A DNA stretch of 64,000 nucleotides from Plotosus lineatus (GCA_024760905.1 CM045750.1:13026919-13090918); one strand, 5' to 3'. Positions 25,372 to 35,692 are shown, counted from the stretch's first letter. A program made the numbers and translations. The notes: generated by a model from the letters alone, not told the origin.

Positions 25372-28300
25372 TATATACTGTATAATGTGTGTGTGTGTGT
25401 GTGTGTGTGTGTGAGACAATTTATTCAGAAGGATAAAGAAATCTAAAGCCATTCAGGCCAAAACAGGATTGCTTACATAGTTGCTAGTTGAGTACAATTG
25501 AAACATGTCAACTGAATATTCCTTGACTTTCAGAACCGCTTAATCCTAATTAGGGTCGCAGGGAGACTAGCGCCTATCTCAGCCGACTCTGGGCAAGGCA
25601 AAGTGCACTTGGACAGCTCGCCAGGCCATCAACTGCACATAGTAAATAAAAAAAATAAATAAAAGGTATGGCTTAAGAGAGTCTACACTTGTCCTAAACC
25701 ATGCTATGTAAAAAAAGACACTTCTTCCTTTTCCTTTCAGCTGTTCCCTTCAGGGGTCGCCACAGCAAACCATCTGCCTGCTATGCTATTCTTTCTGTTT
25801 GGTTAATGTGAGGACAGCTGATTGAAGACAAAGTCATGGGATGTAAGACAGTGGTTGATTTAAAGGCAGACATATTTAGCTTAAAGTGGGGCCGATGACA
25901 TAGTGGTTAAGGTGCTGCGCTCATGATCGGGAGGTTGTGTGTTCAAATCCCAGTGAAACTCTCACTGTGCTAAGACCCTTAGGCAAGGTCTCAACCACAA
26001 GTGTGCCTCTGTTCACCCAATAGTATAAATGGGTACCAGTAAAATATACTGGGAAGGTAACCTGCAATGGATTAGCATCCCATCCAGGAGGAGTTGTACT
26101 CCTAGTCACTTCACGCTATGGAAACCGGGGATAAGCACCAGCCTGATGAGCAACTATGGCTTGGGTGTAAAAAGCCCAAAAGACTTTTCCTTTACCTATT
26201 TAGCTCAAAGGGTGTAAATCTGACTGTGATGAACTTATGAGAGAGCACTGCAAATGACTGCCTGTTTGGCATGTCTCACTGTATAATTCTGGGTTTAACT
26301 GCATAATAGAGGAGAAATTCCAGTACATCTACCTCTGTGAGTGCAGGTAGAATAAACAACCTGGACACATTTCTAGAGACTTATCACTTTTAGACTAATG
26401 GTGGCATTAGCACGCACCCCAGTATGCATCGACACATACTCCACATATATTAACACATACCCCAAGCACATGAGCACAAACCCCATATGCACTAACACAC
26501 CCCAAGTACATTAAAACAAGTCATTAATGCATTAACACACATCCCAAACGCATTAACGCATACTCCATATACATTAACACATCCCAGTATGGCTCAACAC
26601 ATACTCTACACACATTAACACATACCTCAAATACAGTAACACAAACCCCACGTGCACCAACACACACCCCAAGGACGTGAACACACATCTCATCTACATA
26701 AAGACATACCCCATATGCATTAATACATACCCCATAGACAATAACACATCACCCCAATGCATTAACACACACCCCACAGAGAAGAATGCATAACCCAAAT
26801 GCATTCACACACACCCCAATATGCATTAACACCTACCCGCCCGTCTTACATAACACACAACACAAACCTCCCATGTGAGGGAGTTCATCTGATTCAATGC
26901 AGGCAGTGACAGAAACCTAATACAAATAGACTCTAATACTGTATATTTAAAGTACAGGCCTATATGATAACTTCCCTCAGGTAGACTGTAATTTAATTCC
27001 ATTGTAGCATTTTCAGGAAATAGTACTGACACAGTATCTGATGGAGACAGATATATGACACAGACAAAGAAAAAACAAACAAACAAACAAATGTTAAACT
27101 CAAAGAATAAATGCATCACGAACCATTCTAATCCTCACATTTCTCATCATTACTTTTTGTTATGAACAAATCCGATGAAAATAAAAATGTTTACAATATA
27201 GTAACAAGCACAGGCATTTAATCACTTAAATACCACAGATTCATGCACCCAAGCAAGTTTCATGTCAACACTTAATACAAGTTCCTGTATGTCGTTGCTG
27301 TACCAGGAATAAAAGAAAGCAGGTTGTGGGTGAGAAAAGGGGGATAATTAATAGAAAAGGGTACAGGGTGAATAGGAATGAGCGGAAAGAGAGAGGTGTA
27401 CTCTGCTTCTCTAATCTCTTGCTCCAATCACTTAAAATCAGACAAAAGCTCCTCTTAAAAGAAGGCCTGGTGCAACCGGTTTTTCAGCCACACATTACTA
27501 TAAATGCAGGCAAGCCTGAGCTAATGGAGGATAAAGCTTACTTTTGCATTAATGGCTTTGGGGACAGTATGCAATATACAGTCGATATGGCCTGTGCTAA
27601 ATGTTTGTACTTCTAATCTTCTACTATGTACTTCATCCAGTGATCTTCAAAACTTTTGCATATTTTAAATGGATAGACTCATACAAGACTCATCATGACT
27701 CAGAATAATGAAGGGTTAATAAATTAAATTCCATCACAAAGTGTAATATTGTTGTGTTCCTGAAACATGTATGACATCAGAATGATGTTTATCACTGATC
27801 TATTTATGCGGACAAAGGTAACCCATTCTGGAGCTGACAGTGACACAGTGTACTTTACCCTGATTAATCATAACATTCACTGGTTCAGACCCGAGGAACC
27901 GTAAAACATCATGGTAGTCAAAACAGAACCAGCGCTTTACATTAAAACATCTTTATGCACCACTAATTGCTACAGAAGTTTGAATAGAGGTTACACTTTG
28001 AGGAACATCACTGGCAGATTACTACCAAACAAGACGTGATTGAAATCTCTACTGATTATTTTCCCATTCTGGTGTAAACGCCATTCATTGGAATTGACAG
28101 TTTGTCGGATGCCTTTCCTGATGTCCTTTTTTTTTTTTGTATGGAGCCAGGTGGTCTCTTGCCCCAAGGTAGTCTAAAATCGAATCTCTTGTTTATAATA
28201 ATCATAAAATTCATCCAGGTCTGATTTAGAGATCAATGGTATAAATACACAAAGTGTACAAATGATCACACAGCACTAATGACTTAAGTATGAACAAAAG

Positions 28301-28419
28301 TTAGTGTGTGGGATAAAGTCAATTTCCAAACAAATTTCAAAAGCAAACTCACCCTTCATAAAACTGAAATCATTCAACAGAACCTGAGCTAATTTCATTT
28401 TTTATTTACCCCCCCTCCC

Positions 28420-28501
<82 letters not shown>

Positions 28502-28726
28502 TTGAAGAGGTAATAGTAAAGAAGATTAAAAGAATTCCACTCACTTCTCATCCACATGAAGACTGGGTGGACACTTAATAGCCAGCCATGTTTTCCACTG
28601 TACATGCCGCACTTTGTACACTTGTCCAAATCCCCCGGAGCCTATCTTCTCCCAACTCCCAAACTCACATGAGTCAAATGTTTTGAGCAGCCCCATAACT
28701 CTTGGGGAGTTCTCTTGGACATCCAT
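15683..28726 (-). CDS. ripk4: RIPK4, receptor-interacting serine/threonine kinase 4 (complete, 8 exons)
   Basis: This is a cytoplasmic RIP-family kinase; vertebrate RIPK4 acts in epithelial/keratinocyte differentiation, in PKC-linked and IRF6 signalling. Coding exons in transcript order are 28726-28545, 24127-23836, 21508-21360, 21233-21184, 19855-19697, 18894-18785, 18374-18098 and 16929-15683. They total 2466 nt in one consistent frame, or 821 residues (human about 784-832). The glycine loop [10 protein letters not shown] is near residues 29-38, the ATP-binding Lys is 51 in LAIK, the catalytic Asp is 143 in [10 protein letters not shown], and DFG is 161-163. K51 and D143 match the human numbering. 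Exons 6-7 encode the acidic Ser-rich linker with the conserved [15 protein letters not shown] and [14 protein letters not shown] motifs. Exon 8 carries about ten ankyrin repeats (about residues 444-780) and a diverged tail. The ATG at 28726 gives the family-length N-terminus, though the frame stays open for about 60 codons upstream. Introns are loaded with SINEs, MITEs and Tigger-like elements but no exon is interrupted. Confidence 0.96.
17045..17568. mobile_element. MITE (CAGGGATCCCTC family) copy 3, full length
   Basis: Ends CAGGGATCCTTTACTTTC and AGCGAGGGATCCCTG are flanked by TA. The interior includes (CA)n at 17262-17300 and the conserved TTGCATAATTGGCCTTGTTT. It lies in ripk4 intron 7. 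Confidence 0.88.
18098..18374 (-). CDS. ripk4: ripk4 coding exon 7 (linker with conserved [11 protein letters not shown] motif)
   Basis: It encodes [19 protein letters not shown], then [16 protein letters not shown] and [18 protein letters not shown], landmarks of the RIPK4 intermediate domain. I end the exon at GATG|GTGTAAG because only this donor gives the phase (1) needed to enter exon 8 in the ankyrin frame. Reading through would add about 21 codons before a stop. Confidence 0.88.
18785..18894 (-). CDS. ripk4: ripk4 coding exon 6 (linker)
   Basis: It encodes [13 protein letters not shown] followed by a Ser/Pro/Glu-rich stretch ending PTSSEQ. The start aligns with the EITSETEDLCEKP segment of mammalian RIPK4. 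The acceptor is GTCTCCAG|AG and the donor CAG|GTAACA, phase 0. Confidence 0.9.
18975..19312 (+). mobile_element. SINE family B, full length
   Basis: The head GGGCAGCACGGTGGCATAGTG and GGTTCGATTCCCAGCTCGG is tRNA-like. The body has the common fish GTTTGCATGTTCTCCCTTG, and the tail CCTAATTAGGATTAAGCGG with (TGAA)n is the same as in family A. It lies in ripk4 intron 5. A more diverged copy follows directly at 19329-19665. Confidence 0.87.
19329..19665 (+). mobile_element. SINE family B, diverged copy in tandem
   Basis: GCACAGCAGCACAGTGATTA, GGACGTTTCTGTGTGGAGTT and AAGGATTAAGTGATTCAGA align with the full-length copy immediately left. It ends about 30 bp before the boundary of ripk4 exon 5. Confidence 0.75.
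19697..19855 (-). CDS. ripk4: ripk4 coding exon 5 (end of kinase domain)
   Basis: It encodes [19 protein letters not shown] followed by [16 protein letters not shown] and RPNFQ, the C-lobe end of the kinase. The acceptor is CCTATAG|GGG and the donor CAGG|GTGAAT. The exon lies beside a diverged SINE copy at 19329-19665. Confidence 0.94.
20137..20823. mobile_element. Tigger/pogo-like element copy 1
   Basis: It is flanked by TA, with ends CAGTTGGCCCTCTACTTACG and TAAGTAGAGGGCCAACTG. The inner sequence holds a degraded start resembling the transposase N-terminus of the copy at 46180. 687 bp, no intact frame. In ripk4 intron 4. Confidence 0.85.
21184..21233 (-). CDS. ripk4: ripk4 coding exon 4 (50-nt microexon of the kinase C-lobe)
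   Basis: It encodes [16 protein letters not shown]. The acceptor TTTTTACAG|C and donor CAAG|GTATGA keep the phase (2 in, 1 out). The only downstream landmark is a (CT)n tract next to the donor. Confidence 0.93.
21360..21508 (-). CDS. ripk4: ripk4 coding exon 3 (DFG and activation segment)
   Basis: Translation starts [12 protein letters not shown] and runs through the activation loop to [11 protein letters not shown] and DTKHDVYS. The acceptor is TTTTTAG|ATC and the donor ACAG|GTTAGC, leaving phase 2. The APE-like motif is PPE, as in RIPK4. Confidence 0.94.
21875..22100. repeat. Inverted duplication, arms about 100 bp, at the 5' end of a LINE fragment
   Basis: TTTGATGAAGTAGAAATGAT and CCAATGTCCTTTGTTTCGGA with AATCAAACTGTGT (21894-21973) recur in reverse complement at 21996-22085 with scattered mismatches and a loop of about 22 bases. 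The right arm passes directly into the reverse-transcriptase fragment. Confidence 0.8.
22055..22640 (+). mobile_element. Non-LTR retrotransposon reverse-transcriptase C-terminal fragment
   Basis: Two shifted frames read [55 protein letters not shown] and [20 protein letters not shown]. This is the common fish LINE RT tail (KYLGVLF, SIYxPxLx[21 protein letters not shown]). It is 5'-truncated and sits beside an inverted duplication (21875-22100). It lies in ripk4 intron 2. Confidence 0.8.
22641..23835. other. ripk4 intron 2 remainder, nothing identified
   Basis: AT-rich sequence with a CTTCACTTGCACCATGAGTAAG region at 23260-23300 that may be an old SINE tail. No exon-like frame. Confidence 0.45.
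23836..24127 (-). CDS. ripk4: ripk4 coding exon 2 (kinase hinge and catalytic loop)
   Basis: It completes codon 61 and encodes residues 62-158, from [17 protein letters not shown] through hinge VMEYMETGS to catalytic loop [14 protein letters not shown]. The acceptor is TTTAAAG|A and the donor AAA|GTAAGC. The whole exon matches vertebrate RIPK4 closely. Confidence 0.95.
24319..25148. mobile_element. Tigger/pogo-like element copy 2 (right end lost)
   Basis: The left end CACTGGTACCTTACCTTACG and the inner GAAAAATGCAGGTTACGAAA match the family, including the CCCGCTGGCCTCCCATTGGC-like segment. The right end stops at a SINE. The interior includes a 12-bp tandem repeat (24735-24787) and a (CA/CG)n stretch (24841-24911). 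In ripk4 intron 1, just upstream of exon 2. Confidence 0.75.
24735..24787. repeat. 12-bp tandem repeat inside a Tigger-like copy
   Basis: TTGACCCAGACT is repeated about 4.5 times without interruption; absent from the other family members. Confidence 0.85.
25887..26197 (+). mobile_element. SINE family C with 13-bp target duplication
   Basis: It is flanked by ATTTAGCTTAAAG (25874-25886) and ATTTAGCTCAAAG (26198-26210), one mismatch. It lies in ripk4 intron 1. Confidence 0.88.
26400..26845. repeat. Degenerate minisatellite, about 20-bp unit, in ripk4 intron 1
   Basis: Roughly twenty diverged units of the form ATTAACACATACCCCATATGC. Unit length drifts between 18 and 24 bases. Confidence 0.85.
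26846..28544. other. ripk4 intron 1 right part, nothing identified apart from microsatellites
   Basis: (CA)n(CT)n at 28420-28498 lies 47 bp from the exon 1 donor. No additional exon supported. Confidence 0.45.
28545..28726 (-). CDS. ripk4: ripk4 coding exon 1 (kinase glycine-rich loop)
   Basis: It encodes residues 1-60 plus two bases, including [15 protein letters not shown] and the VAIK-type lysine (LAIK, residue 51). The donor is AA|GTGAGT. An ATG at 28906 is in the same open frame and could give a longer N-terminus that is not expected for the family. Confidence 0.94.
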
Positions 28727-28909
28727 CTTGAAAACCTTTAAAAATGTTAATGTTCCTTTTTTTTCCCCTTCTTTACATAAAGAGACTATAGCTGACTCAC
28801 ACACCTGAATACTTCCTTGTTTTGTCCCCTTTCTGTTCAGACAACTTCTGTCTGGCCCTTCCCTCTGTTCAGGTGAAAGGTGGGTAGGGCTTTTAACTGG
28901 TGACATCAC

Positions 28910-29599
28910 TTCCTGTGCTGAGCAGTATGAAGCAATACCATTTCAAGGAATGCTATTATTTAGCTTTCCGCGCAGCCTTCGTTTATCTAGGATTCAGAAT
29001 GCATGTACAGCTTAAAACAGTACTGAAGTTAGAAAATAAATAAATATATGAGGTTTTTAAAAAGCAAAAAACAATGTTTCTTGGAAACTCATCATTCAAG
29101 CCCTGATAAAACTCATAAGGAAAACTCTGTTGTGTTCTGTGCTTTTCTGAGCCTGAAGCTGTTGAACATTTGATAACATCAGCCAAGACCTCGTGTTACA
29201 TGATCCATCCACAAGACCCCAGTGTGAAATCTGCAGAGTCATCCCTAAAACACACAAAACCGATTCACAGCAGTAGTTTATCCACCCTGTCCTTGTTTCA
29301 ACCATTTTATAAGATAATCTGGCATCTGGGCCTGGTAACACTAGAATACACCACAATGGGTTTGTTTAATATTTTACCATTTATAAAATAATTATCCCTG
29401 CAAGCAACTTTCAATATTGAATTCCTGTGTGTGTGCGCGCGCGCCTTATTGTGTCCTCTAATCTGTTCTATGGTCAATGTGTTCTGAAACTACACTGATG
29501 GTCCAGTAACCAGATCAATCATTTCCACTCCAGTCACAAATCATTACATTTCAAGTTAGTGTGACAGCTTAGCTTTATTTAATGTCTTAAATTTGCATT
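28910..29599. other. Upstream region of ripk4
   Basis: Presumably contains the promoter and 5' UTR of ripk4. No canonical TATA box placement or CpG island is obvious. Repeats resume at 29600. Confidence 0.4.
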
Positions 29600-30060
29600 C
29601 TTGCTTTCGGAGTGTAGAAAGTCCTGGATTCAAGTCACAGGCTCAGTGAGGATGTTTTTGTGTGGTTTTGCATGTTCTCCTTGTGCGGGTTTCCTTCAGG
29701 TACTCTGGTTTCATCCTGCAGTTTGAAAAACATACATTTTTTAATTGGCTCTTCCAAATGGCCCTAGGTGTAAGTGTGAATGAGCAACTGAATTTTCACA
29801 GTCCTTGACTAATGAGGCGGTAGAGAAGAAAGCTGCACCTTTGTATATATAGCTGCAAGGCACCTAAGCCCCAACAGCTCTCTGGGTACCCCAATGTGTG
29901 TGGCAACCCATTGCTCCGAGTGTATATTTAAACTGTTTGTGTGTGTTCACTTTGTATTGGTTACATGTTGATGCAATAATTAATTTTCCTTGTGGGATAG
30001 TACAGAATAGCAAAAAAGGTATAAATACTATATATATAACTCATGTATGTGTATATATAT

Positions 30061-30306
30061 CCCCCAGTGCAGCTAGCTGGGTTATCAAAGGCGGGCCATG
30101 TCTCTCACTGTTTATGGTAAGAGGCATGTAAAAGAACCATTACGGACTTTCGTAAAGAATAGGCTGCAAATCAGCCAGTGTGTTTCTGTTCCTTGCTAAA
30201 GGGTTGTGACAGGAAGGGCAGCCGACATAAAAACCTATGCCAAATCAAACGAGTCGCTGTGGCGACTCCTGAGAAAAGGGAAAAAAAAAAAAAAAGCCGA
30301 AAGAAA
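30061..30306 (+). mobile_element. SINE family A fragment with RTE-like tail
   Basis: It begins within the body (CAGTGCAGCTAGCTGGGTTA) and ends GTCGCTGTGGCGACTCCTGA with a poly-A-broken AAGCCGAAAG. Same tail type as 38615-38962. Confidence 0.78.
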
Positions 30307-30312
30307 TAGACA

Positions 30313-31655
30313 CACGAGTCCTTCTCAAAAATTAACATATTGTGATAAAGTTTATTTTCTGTAATGTACTGAAACATTAGACTTTCATATATATTTTAGA
30401 TTCATTACACAACTGAAGTAGTTCAAGCCTTTTATTGTTTTAATATTGATAATTTTGGCAAAAAAGTAAAGAAAACCAAAAATCCCTATCTCAAATTAGC
30501 ATATTTCATCTGACCAAAAAAAAATAAAATAAAAAGGTTAACCTCCAAATAATTATGCGCAGTCAAGAGCGTAAGTACTTGGTCGGGAATCCTTTTGCAG
30601 AAATGGCTGCTTCAATGCAGCATGGCATGGAGCCGCCAATCAGCCTGTGGCACTGCTGAGGTGTTACGGAGGCCCAGGATGCTTCGATGGCGGCCTTAAG
30701 CTCATCCACAGTGTTAGGTCTGGTGTCCCTCAACTTTCTCTTCACAATATCCCACAGATTCTCTATGGGCTTCAGGTCAGGAGAGTTGGCAGGCCAATTG
30801 AGCACAGTAATACCATGGTCAGTAAACCATTTCCCAGTGGTTTTGGCACTGTGAGCAGGTGCCAGGTCGTGCTGAAAAATGAAATTGTCATCGCCATAAA
30901 GCTTTTCAGCAGATGGAAGCATGAAGTGCTCCAAAATCTCCTGATAGCTAGCGGCATTGACCCTGCCCTTGATAAAACACAGTGGACCAACACCAGCAGC
31001 TGACATGGCACCCCAGACCATCACTGATTGTGGGTACTTGACCTGGGGAATGCGGCACCTGTATCCCAGTCCACTGCTTCCACAGGTCCCCCAAGGTCTG
31101 GAATCGGCCCTTCTCCACGGTCTTCCTCAGGGTCCGGTCACCTCTTCTGGTTGTGCAGCGTTTTCTGCCACACTTTTTCCTTCCCACAGACGTCCCACTG
31201 AGGTGGCTTGATAGAGCACTCTGGGAACAGCCTATTCGCTCAGAGATTTCTTTCTGTGTCTTACCTTCTTGCTTGAGGGTGTCAATGATGGCCTTCTGAG
31301 CAGCAGTCAGGTCGGCAGTCTTACCCATGATTGTGGTTTTGAGTAATGAACCAGGCTGGGAGTTTTTAAAAGCCTCAGGAATCTTTTGCAGGTGTTTAGA
31401 GTTAATTGGTTGATTCAGATGATTAGGTTAATAGCTCGTTTAGACTACCTGAACATGATATGCTAATTTTTTGAGATAGGAATTTTGGGTTTTCATGAGC
31501 TGTATGCCAAAATCATCAGTATTAAAACAATAAAAGACCTGAAATATTTCAGTTGGTGTGCAATGAATCTAAAATATATGAAAGTTTAATTTTTATCAGT
31601 ACATTACAGAAAATAATTAATTTATCACAGTATGCTAATTTTTTTAGAAGGACTA
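30313..31655 (-). mobile_element. Tc1-like transposon copy 1 (internally deleted, dead)
   Basis: The ends match GTCCTTCTCAAAAA-type inverted repeats (left 30317, right GAAGGACTAG to 31655). The transposase N-terminal helix-turn-helix reads MGKTADLTAAQKAIID from 31328. The C-terminal half (31024-30563) has FQHDLAPAHSAKTTGKW and NSPDLKPIENLWDIVKRKL, the second Asp and the Glu of the DDE triad. The segment carrying the first Asp is missing: CCCCAGGTCAAG is joined directly to TACCCACAATCAG (about 31033-31047). Non-autonomous at best. It lies upstream of ripk4. Confidence 0.93.
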
Positions 31656-31819
31656 GTATATGTGTGTCTTCTTCTTCTTCTTCTTCTTCTTGTTTTCCTT
31701 TCGGCTTTTCCCTTCAGGGGTCGCCACAGCGAACCATCCACCTCCATCTGTATGCAATATAAATATACACACACACTTGTAAAGGACACAGGTATAAATT
31801 CATTTATAAATACGTACCT

Positions 31820-32121
31820 TAATTCATTTTCTGAACCACTTAATCCTAACTAAGGTCACAGGGAGGATGGTGTCCAATCGACTCTGAGCAGGGGCAAACT
31901 ACACCCTGGACAGCTTGCAAGGCCATTACAGGGCAAAAACACACTGATGGCAATGCAGCCTACTCTTGACGAATGACAACAATTATTATTTTACAAGACT
32001 CTCTCCACAGACCAGTTCGCTACACTGGTGGGACAGCAATGACAACCCGGTGACAGTGGGACTTGAAACCTTGACCTTGGAATCAGTAATCCAGGAACCT
32101 ACCACAGTCCACCATTGCCCC
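31820..32121 (-). mobile_element. SINE family A, diverged
   Basis: The minus-strand copy has an L2-like tail (TTCATTTTCTGAACCACTTA) and a head at about 32121. Its divergence is much higher than in the 33.2-kb copy. An unrelated reversed RTE tail fragment (31672-31745) lies between it and Tc1 copy 1. Confidence 0.75.
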
Positions 32122-32264
32122 CATATAAATTAAACAGGTATAAATATGCACAGCTATAAATTCACACAGGTATACATATATACAATTATACATACACCTA
32201 GTCATATATCATAATCAGAAACAGAATACTGTACTTCATTTATCCAGGAGGAAACAGTGTGCAG

Positions 32265-32320
<56 letters not shown>

Positions 32321-32754
32321 GTCTAATATTAGAGGCTACTAATATCTATATAAACAGATACAGAATAAACCCTGTCAGTGAGTAATATACGTATACACTA
32401 TTATCAATATGATAAACAGCAGTATGTAAATGTTGTGCAGAATGCAAAGTTGTTGCTATATAGAGGAGTTGTAAAGTTTATTGGCTACAGGTCGGAATGA
32501 TTTCCTGTGTCGTTCAGCATTTACGTGCTATTCGAGTATGTCTTTATTTTGGACAACATTCTCCTCTCTAGCACTACTGTCAGAAAGTCCAGCTCCCCAT
32601 AACATTACAGGCTTTGCAGATTGGTTAATTCAGTCTCTTGGTCTCTGCGTGGAGCCGGTGGCGTAGTGGGTAGGGTGCTGCGCTCATGATTGGGAGGTTG
32701 TGTGTTCAAATTACAATTAAACACCCCCACCCCTCAGGCCATGCCAGAGCCAAC

Positions 32755-32988
32755 ACTCACACAGACATTCATACTCACACCTATGGGCGATTTGAAACAG
32801 CCAATTACCCTACTGCATTTTTTTGGACTGTGGGAGGAAACCGGAGTACCTGGAGGAAATCCACACAAATACATGGAGAACATGCAAACTCCACACAGAA
32901 ACACCCGAGCTGGGGATCAAACCCAGGACCTTCTTGCTGTGAAGCAGATGTGCTAAGCACTACACCACTGTGCCGCCTCACAGGTAGT
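32755..32988 (-). mobile_element. SINE family B, minus strand
   Basis: GGAGAACATGCAAACTCCAC, ACCTTCTTGCTGTGAAGCAG and CACTACACCACTGTGCCGCC are the head and body in reverse. A family C head (32649-32712) abuts it on the left. Further family B fragments lie at 545-715 (minus), 6035-6175 and 29600-29800 (plus). Confidence 0.8.
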
Positions 32989-32989
32989 A

Positions 32990-33240
32990 TAAAAAGTATA
33001 AAAATACACAGGTATACATACACAAAGGTATAAATACACACAGTTTTACATATACAGAAGTATAAGTACACACAGATAGACATATATATATATATAAATA
33101 TGAATATACATAGGTATGCAGACACACAAGTATAAATATACACATTTATACATACAAATAGGAATGCATATATACAAAAGTATACATACTCACAGTTATA
33201 AATACACACAGGTGTACATAGTCACAGGTATAAATACACA
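32990..33240. repeat. Degenerate GGTATAAATACACACA minisatellite
   Basis: Units of about 22-24 bases related to ACAGGTATAAATACACAC continue more diffusely from about 32130 to 32200 on the left side. The array is interrupted on its left by SINE pieces. Confidence 0.75.
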
Positions 33241-33241
33241 T

Positions 33242-33585
33242 GGGGAAGTGGTGGCCTGCGGTAAGGTGCTTGGTCACTGATCCCAAGGTTGGGGGTTCAA
33301 GCCCCACTTTCAACAGGTTGTCACTGTCCCCCCCAAATACAGCTAACTGGGTTATCAAAGGCCATCCATGTCTGTCACTGTTTATGGTTTGAGGCATGTA
33401 AAAGAACCATTGCTGACTTTCGTCAAGAGTAGGCTGCATAGCCGTCAGCGTGTTTCTGCCCTGCGATGGCCTGGTGAGCTGTCCATGATATACCCTGCCC
33501 TTGCCCAGTATTGGCTGAGTTGAGCTACAGCCTCACCCTGACCCTAATTAAGATTAAGTGGTTCAGAAAATGAATGAATGAATGA
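33242..33585 (+). mobile_element. SINE family A, full length with L2-like tail
   Basis: About 340 bp from GGGGAAGTGGTGGCCTGCGG to CCCTAATTAAGATTAAGTGG and (TGAA)n. It defines the normal organisation of the family: tRNA-like head, body, then tail ending in GAATGAATGAATGA. Confidence 0.87.
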
Positions 33586-33619
33586 TAAAAACATACAGGT
33601 ATACATACACAGTTAGACA

Positions 33620-33913
33620 CACCAGCTGTGGGAGGGGCTATCGTCACAGCCTGTTCTCAAATTGATGTCTGTTTGAGTCCAGACACTGCTGACATCACTA
33701 GGCGATGGAATAGCACACATGTGTGCATTCACATTCAATGGTTGCTCTTAATTCAATGGCTGTTGCAGGTCTCATTGTGTAGACTTTGTCTTTTAGGTAT
33801 CTCCATAAAAAAGTCTAGTGATGTGAGGCCTGGTGAACGTGGAGGGTATTCTACAAAACCCCTCCATCTGCTAAATGGTGTATACATTTTTTGGGCCACC
33901 CTGTGTATATATA
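33620..33913 (-). mobile_element. Mariner-like transposon 3' end fragment
   Basis: The terminus reads CAGGGTGGCCCAAAAAATG on the minus strand. Just inside, the frame gives PPRSPGLTSLDFFMEI and then KRQSLHNET, matching the RSPDLTPLDFFLWGYLKDKVY block of mariner-type transposases. The 5' part is absent. Confidence 0.75.
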
Positions 33914-34608
33914 GTTAGGAAAATGGAGGTTTATTTGGTGGTTTTTCTTCGGTAATGTGTTTTTTAGTAGAGGTACTGAACTGTAGAGGAAAGTTTTGCA
34001 GTGGGTGATGAGGACGGCAAATCGAGTTATTGGCACTGCATTACCCCCCAGTGACATTTACATTGACAGATTTCAGAGGAGAGCTAATGGAATTATCATG
34101 ATCCAACACATCCTGGACACCTTCTTTTTGCCCTGTCTCCTCTGGAAGAAAGGTACAAGACACTAAAAACAAAAACTAACAGACTCAAGAACAGCTTTTA
34201 ACCAGAAACTGTTAAGCATGTAACCCCACCAATACCAATATCACGAACACTGACTAAATAACCATCATGCAGACCATGTTCCTGCTCAGTGTAATATTAC
34301 TTTTTAAGTACAATACCCATGTTTAATTGAAAACTCAAGTTTAGAGCAGATCTCAACATCATATAATATCGTATCATGCACCTTATGGTTTAAAAGCTGT
34401 ATCTCTCAACCTGTGTATTCCATGCACCCTTTTGTGTATGTGTGAATATGCGTTTATATGTATACACGTGAATATGTGTATAGATGTATATTTGTGCATA
34501 TGCAGGACATATGTATGTATATGTGTCAGAATGTATGTATATGTGAAGAAGAAGATGTGTCACAGCCCACATGGGCAGATACACAAACGTGTACTCTAAA
34601 ACAGAACA

Positions 34609-34890
34609 TCAAAAATCATGTTGTGTTAAAAATGATTTATTGATGAGCTTGGTTTTTTGAACAAGATGGGAGTATTGGTGAAATCCAGAAGAAAGGTTTG
34701 TGCTTTGCGAATGCAAATTCCTGATTAGATGAGGGTACACTGGTTGTGGTGAGAGGAGCTCAGCCGTTGGTGGGAAGGCAAACAGGTGGGCCATGAATGT
34801 GGGTCTTTCTGGAGGCTTGTGATGATAGTGCTCCTTATGTAGTTCCTGCCGATTCAGCCAGATGGCTTCTGCAGCCTGCTCTGCCTCCAC
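34609..34890 (-). CDS. Unrecognised coding segment (possible gene, exon C)
   Basis: After an acceptor ACAGTAG the frame reads VEAEQAAEAIWLNRQELHKE, then HYHHKPPERPTFMAHLFAFP and PTAELLSPQPVYPHLIRN, with a diverging end at 34609. The N-terminal half is helix-like and charged. It is not part of any repeat seen elsewhere in the window. Same strand and proximity suggest it belongs with exons A and B. Function unknown. Confidence 0.4.
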   Translation of the reverse strand: MEAEQAAEAIWLNRQELHKEHYHHKPPERPTFMAHLFAFPPTAELLSPQPVYPHLIRNLHSQSTNLSSGFHQYSHLVQKTKLINKSFLTQHDF

Positions 34891-34989
34891 CTACTGTTCA
34901 GACACTAAACAACACCACAATCAGGGAAAGATCATGAAAATATGTGTCTATATTTTGGTATGTGTATCTATGTGTATGTTGGTATAAGC

Positions 34990-35280
34990 CAGTGCTTCTC
35001 AATTATTTTCTGTGACGCCCCCTCTAGGGAAAAAACATTTCTCCCCCCGTGCCCCACGCGTGACTATAAATAGTGTTTACCGCACTTTATATCATTTGTT
35101 CGGTGCTTTTCCCTACACCATAGCATCACCATAAGAGCACCACTACCACCTACTGTAGTGGATGCGCAATTACACTTAATTCTAGTACAGTATGGCATGT
35201 TTCCAGGGTCATACGTGCCCCCCCCTAGCATCACACAATACCCCCCAAGGGGGGCACGCCCCACTATTTGAGAAGCACTG
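34990..35280. mobile_element. hAT-like non-autonomous element 3 (short derivative of element 1)
   Basis: It is 291 bp, flanked by GTATAAGC (34982-34989 and 35281-35288). Its left end CAGTGCTTCTCAATTATTTT is the reverse complement of the right end of element 1, so it is the same family in opposite orientation with most of the interior deleted. Confidence 0.93.
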
Positions 35281-35692
35281 GTATAAGCACATGTATAACT
35301 TAGTGTAGTTCCTTAGTTGTCCTTTTTAAAAATAATTGTTGTGAAACAGATTGCTGCTTAACAGATTTTCATTGTTCATGCTACAGTTAACAATAAAAAT
35401 ATTTTATCTTTATCTTCTTATCGATTCTGTGTTTTTTCTTCCTTCTAACAGTTCCACGGTTACCTCCAGTGCAACTAACTGGGTTATGAAAGGCCTGTCA
35501 TGTCTCTCATTGTCTGTGGTGAGAGGCGTGTAGAAAACATTTCTAAAATTGCTTAATATAAACAATTTTAAACAGGTCAGCAATGGTTAAAAAAACATTG
35601 TTTAATAAATGTTGCAAATTAAGGAACATTTGGCATAGGACAAGAAATAGCGTAGGCATATCAGATCGTTGCTCCAAGGGAACCTCTGGAAT

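Noticed and set aside
26400..26845. CRISPR-like array of about 20-bp repeats
   Set aside because: Units are contiguous with no unique spacers and drift in length; it is a eukaryotic minisatellite in an intron.
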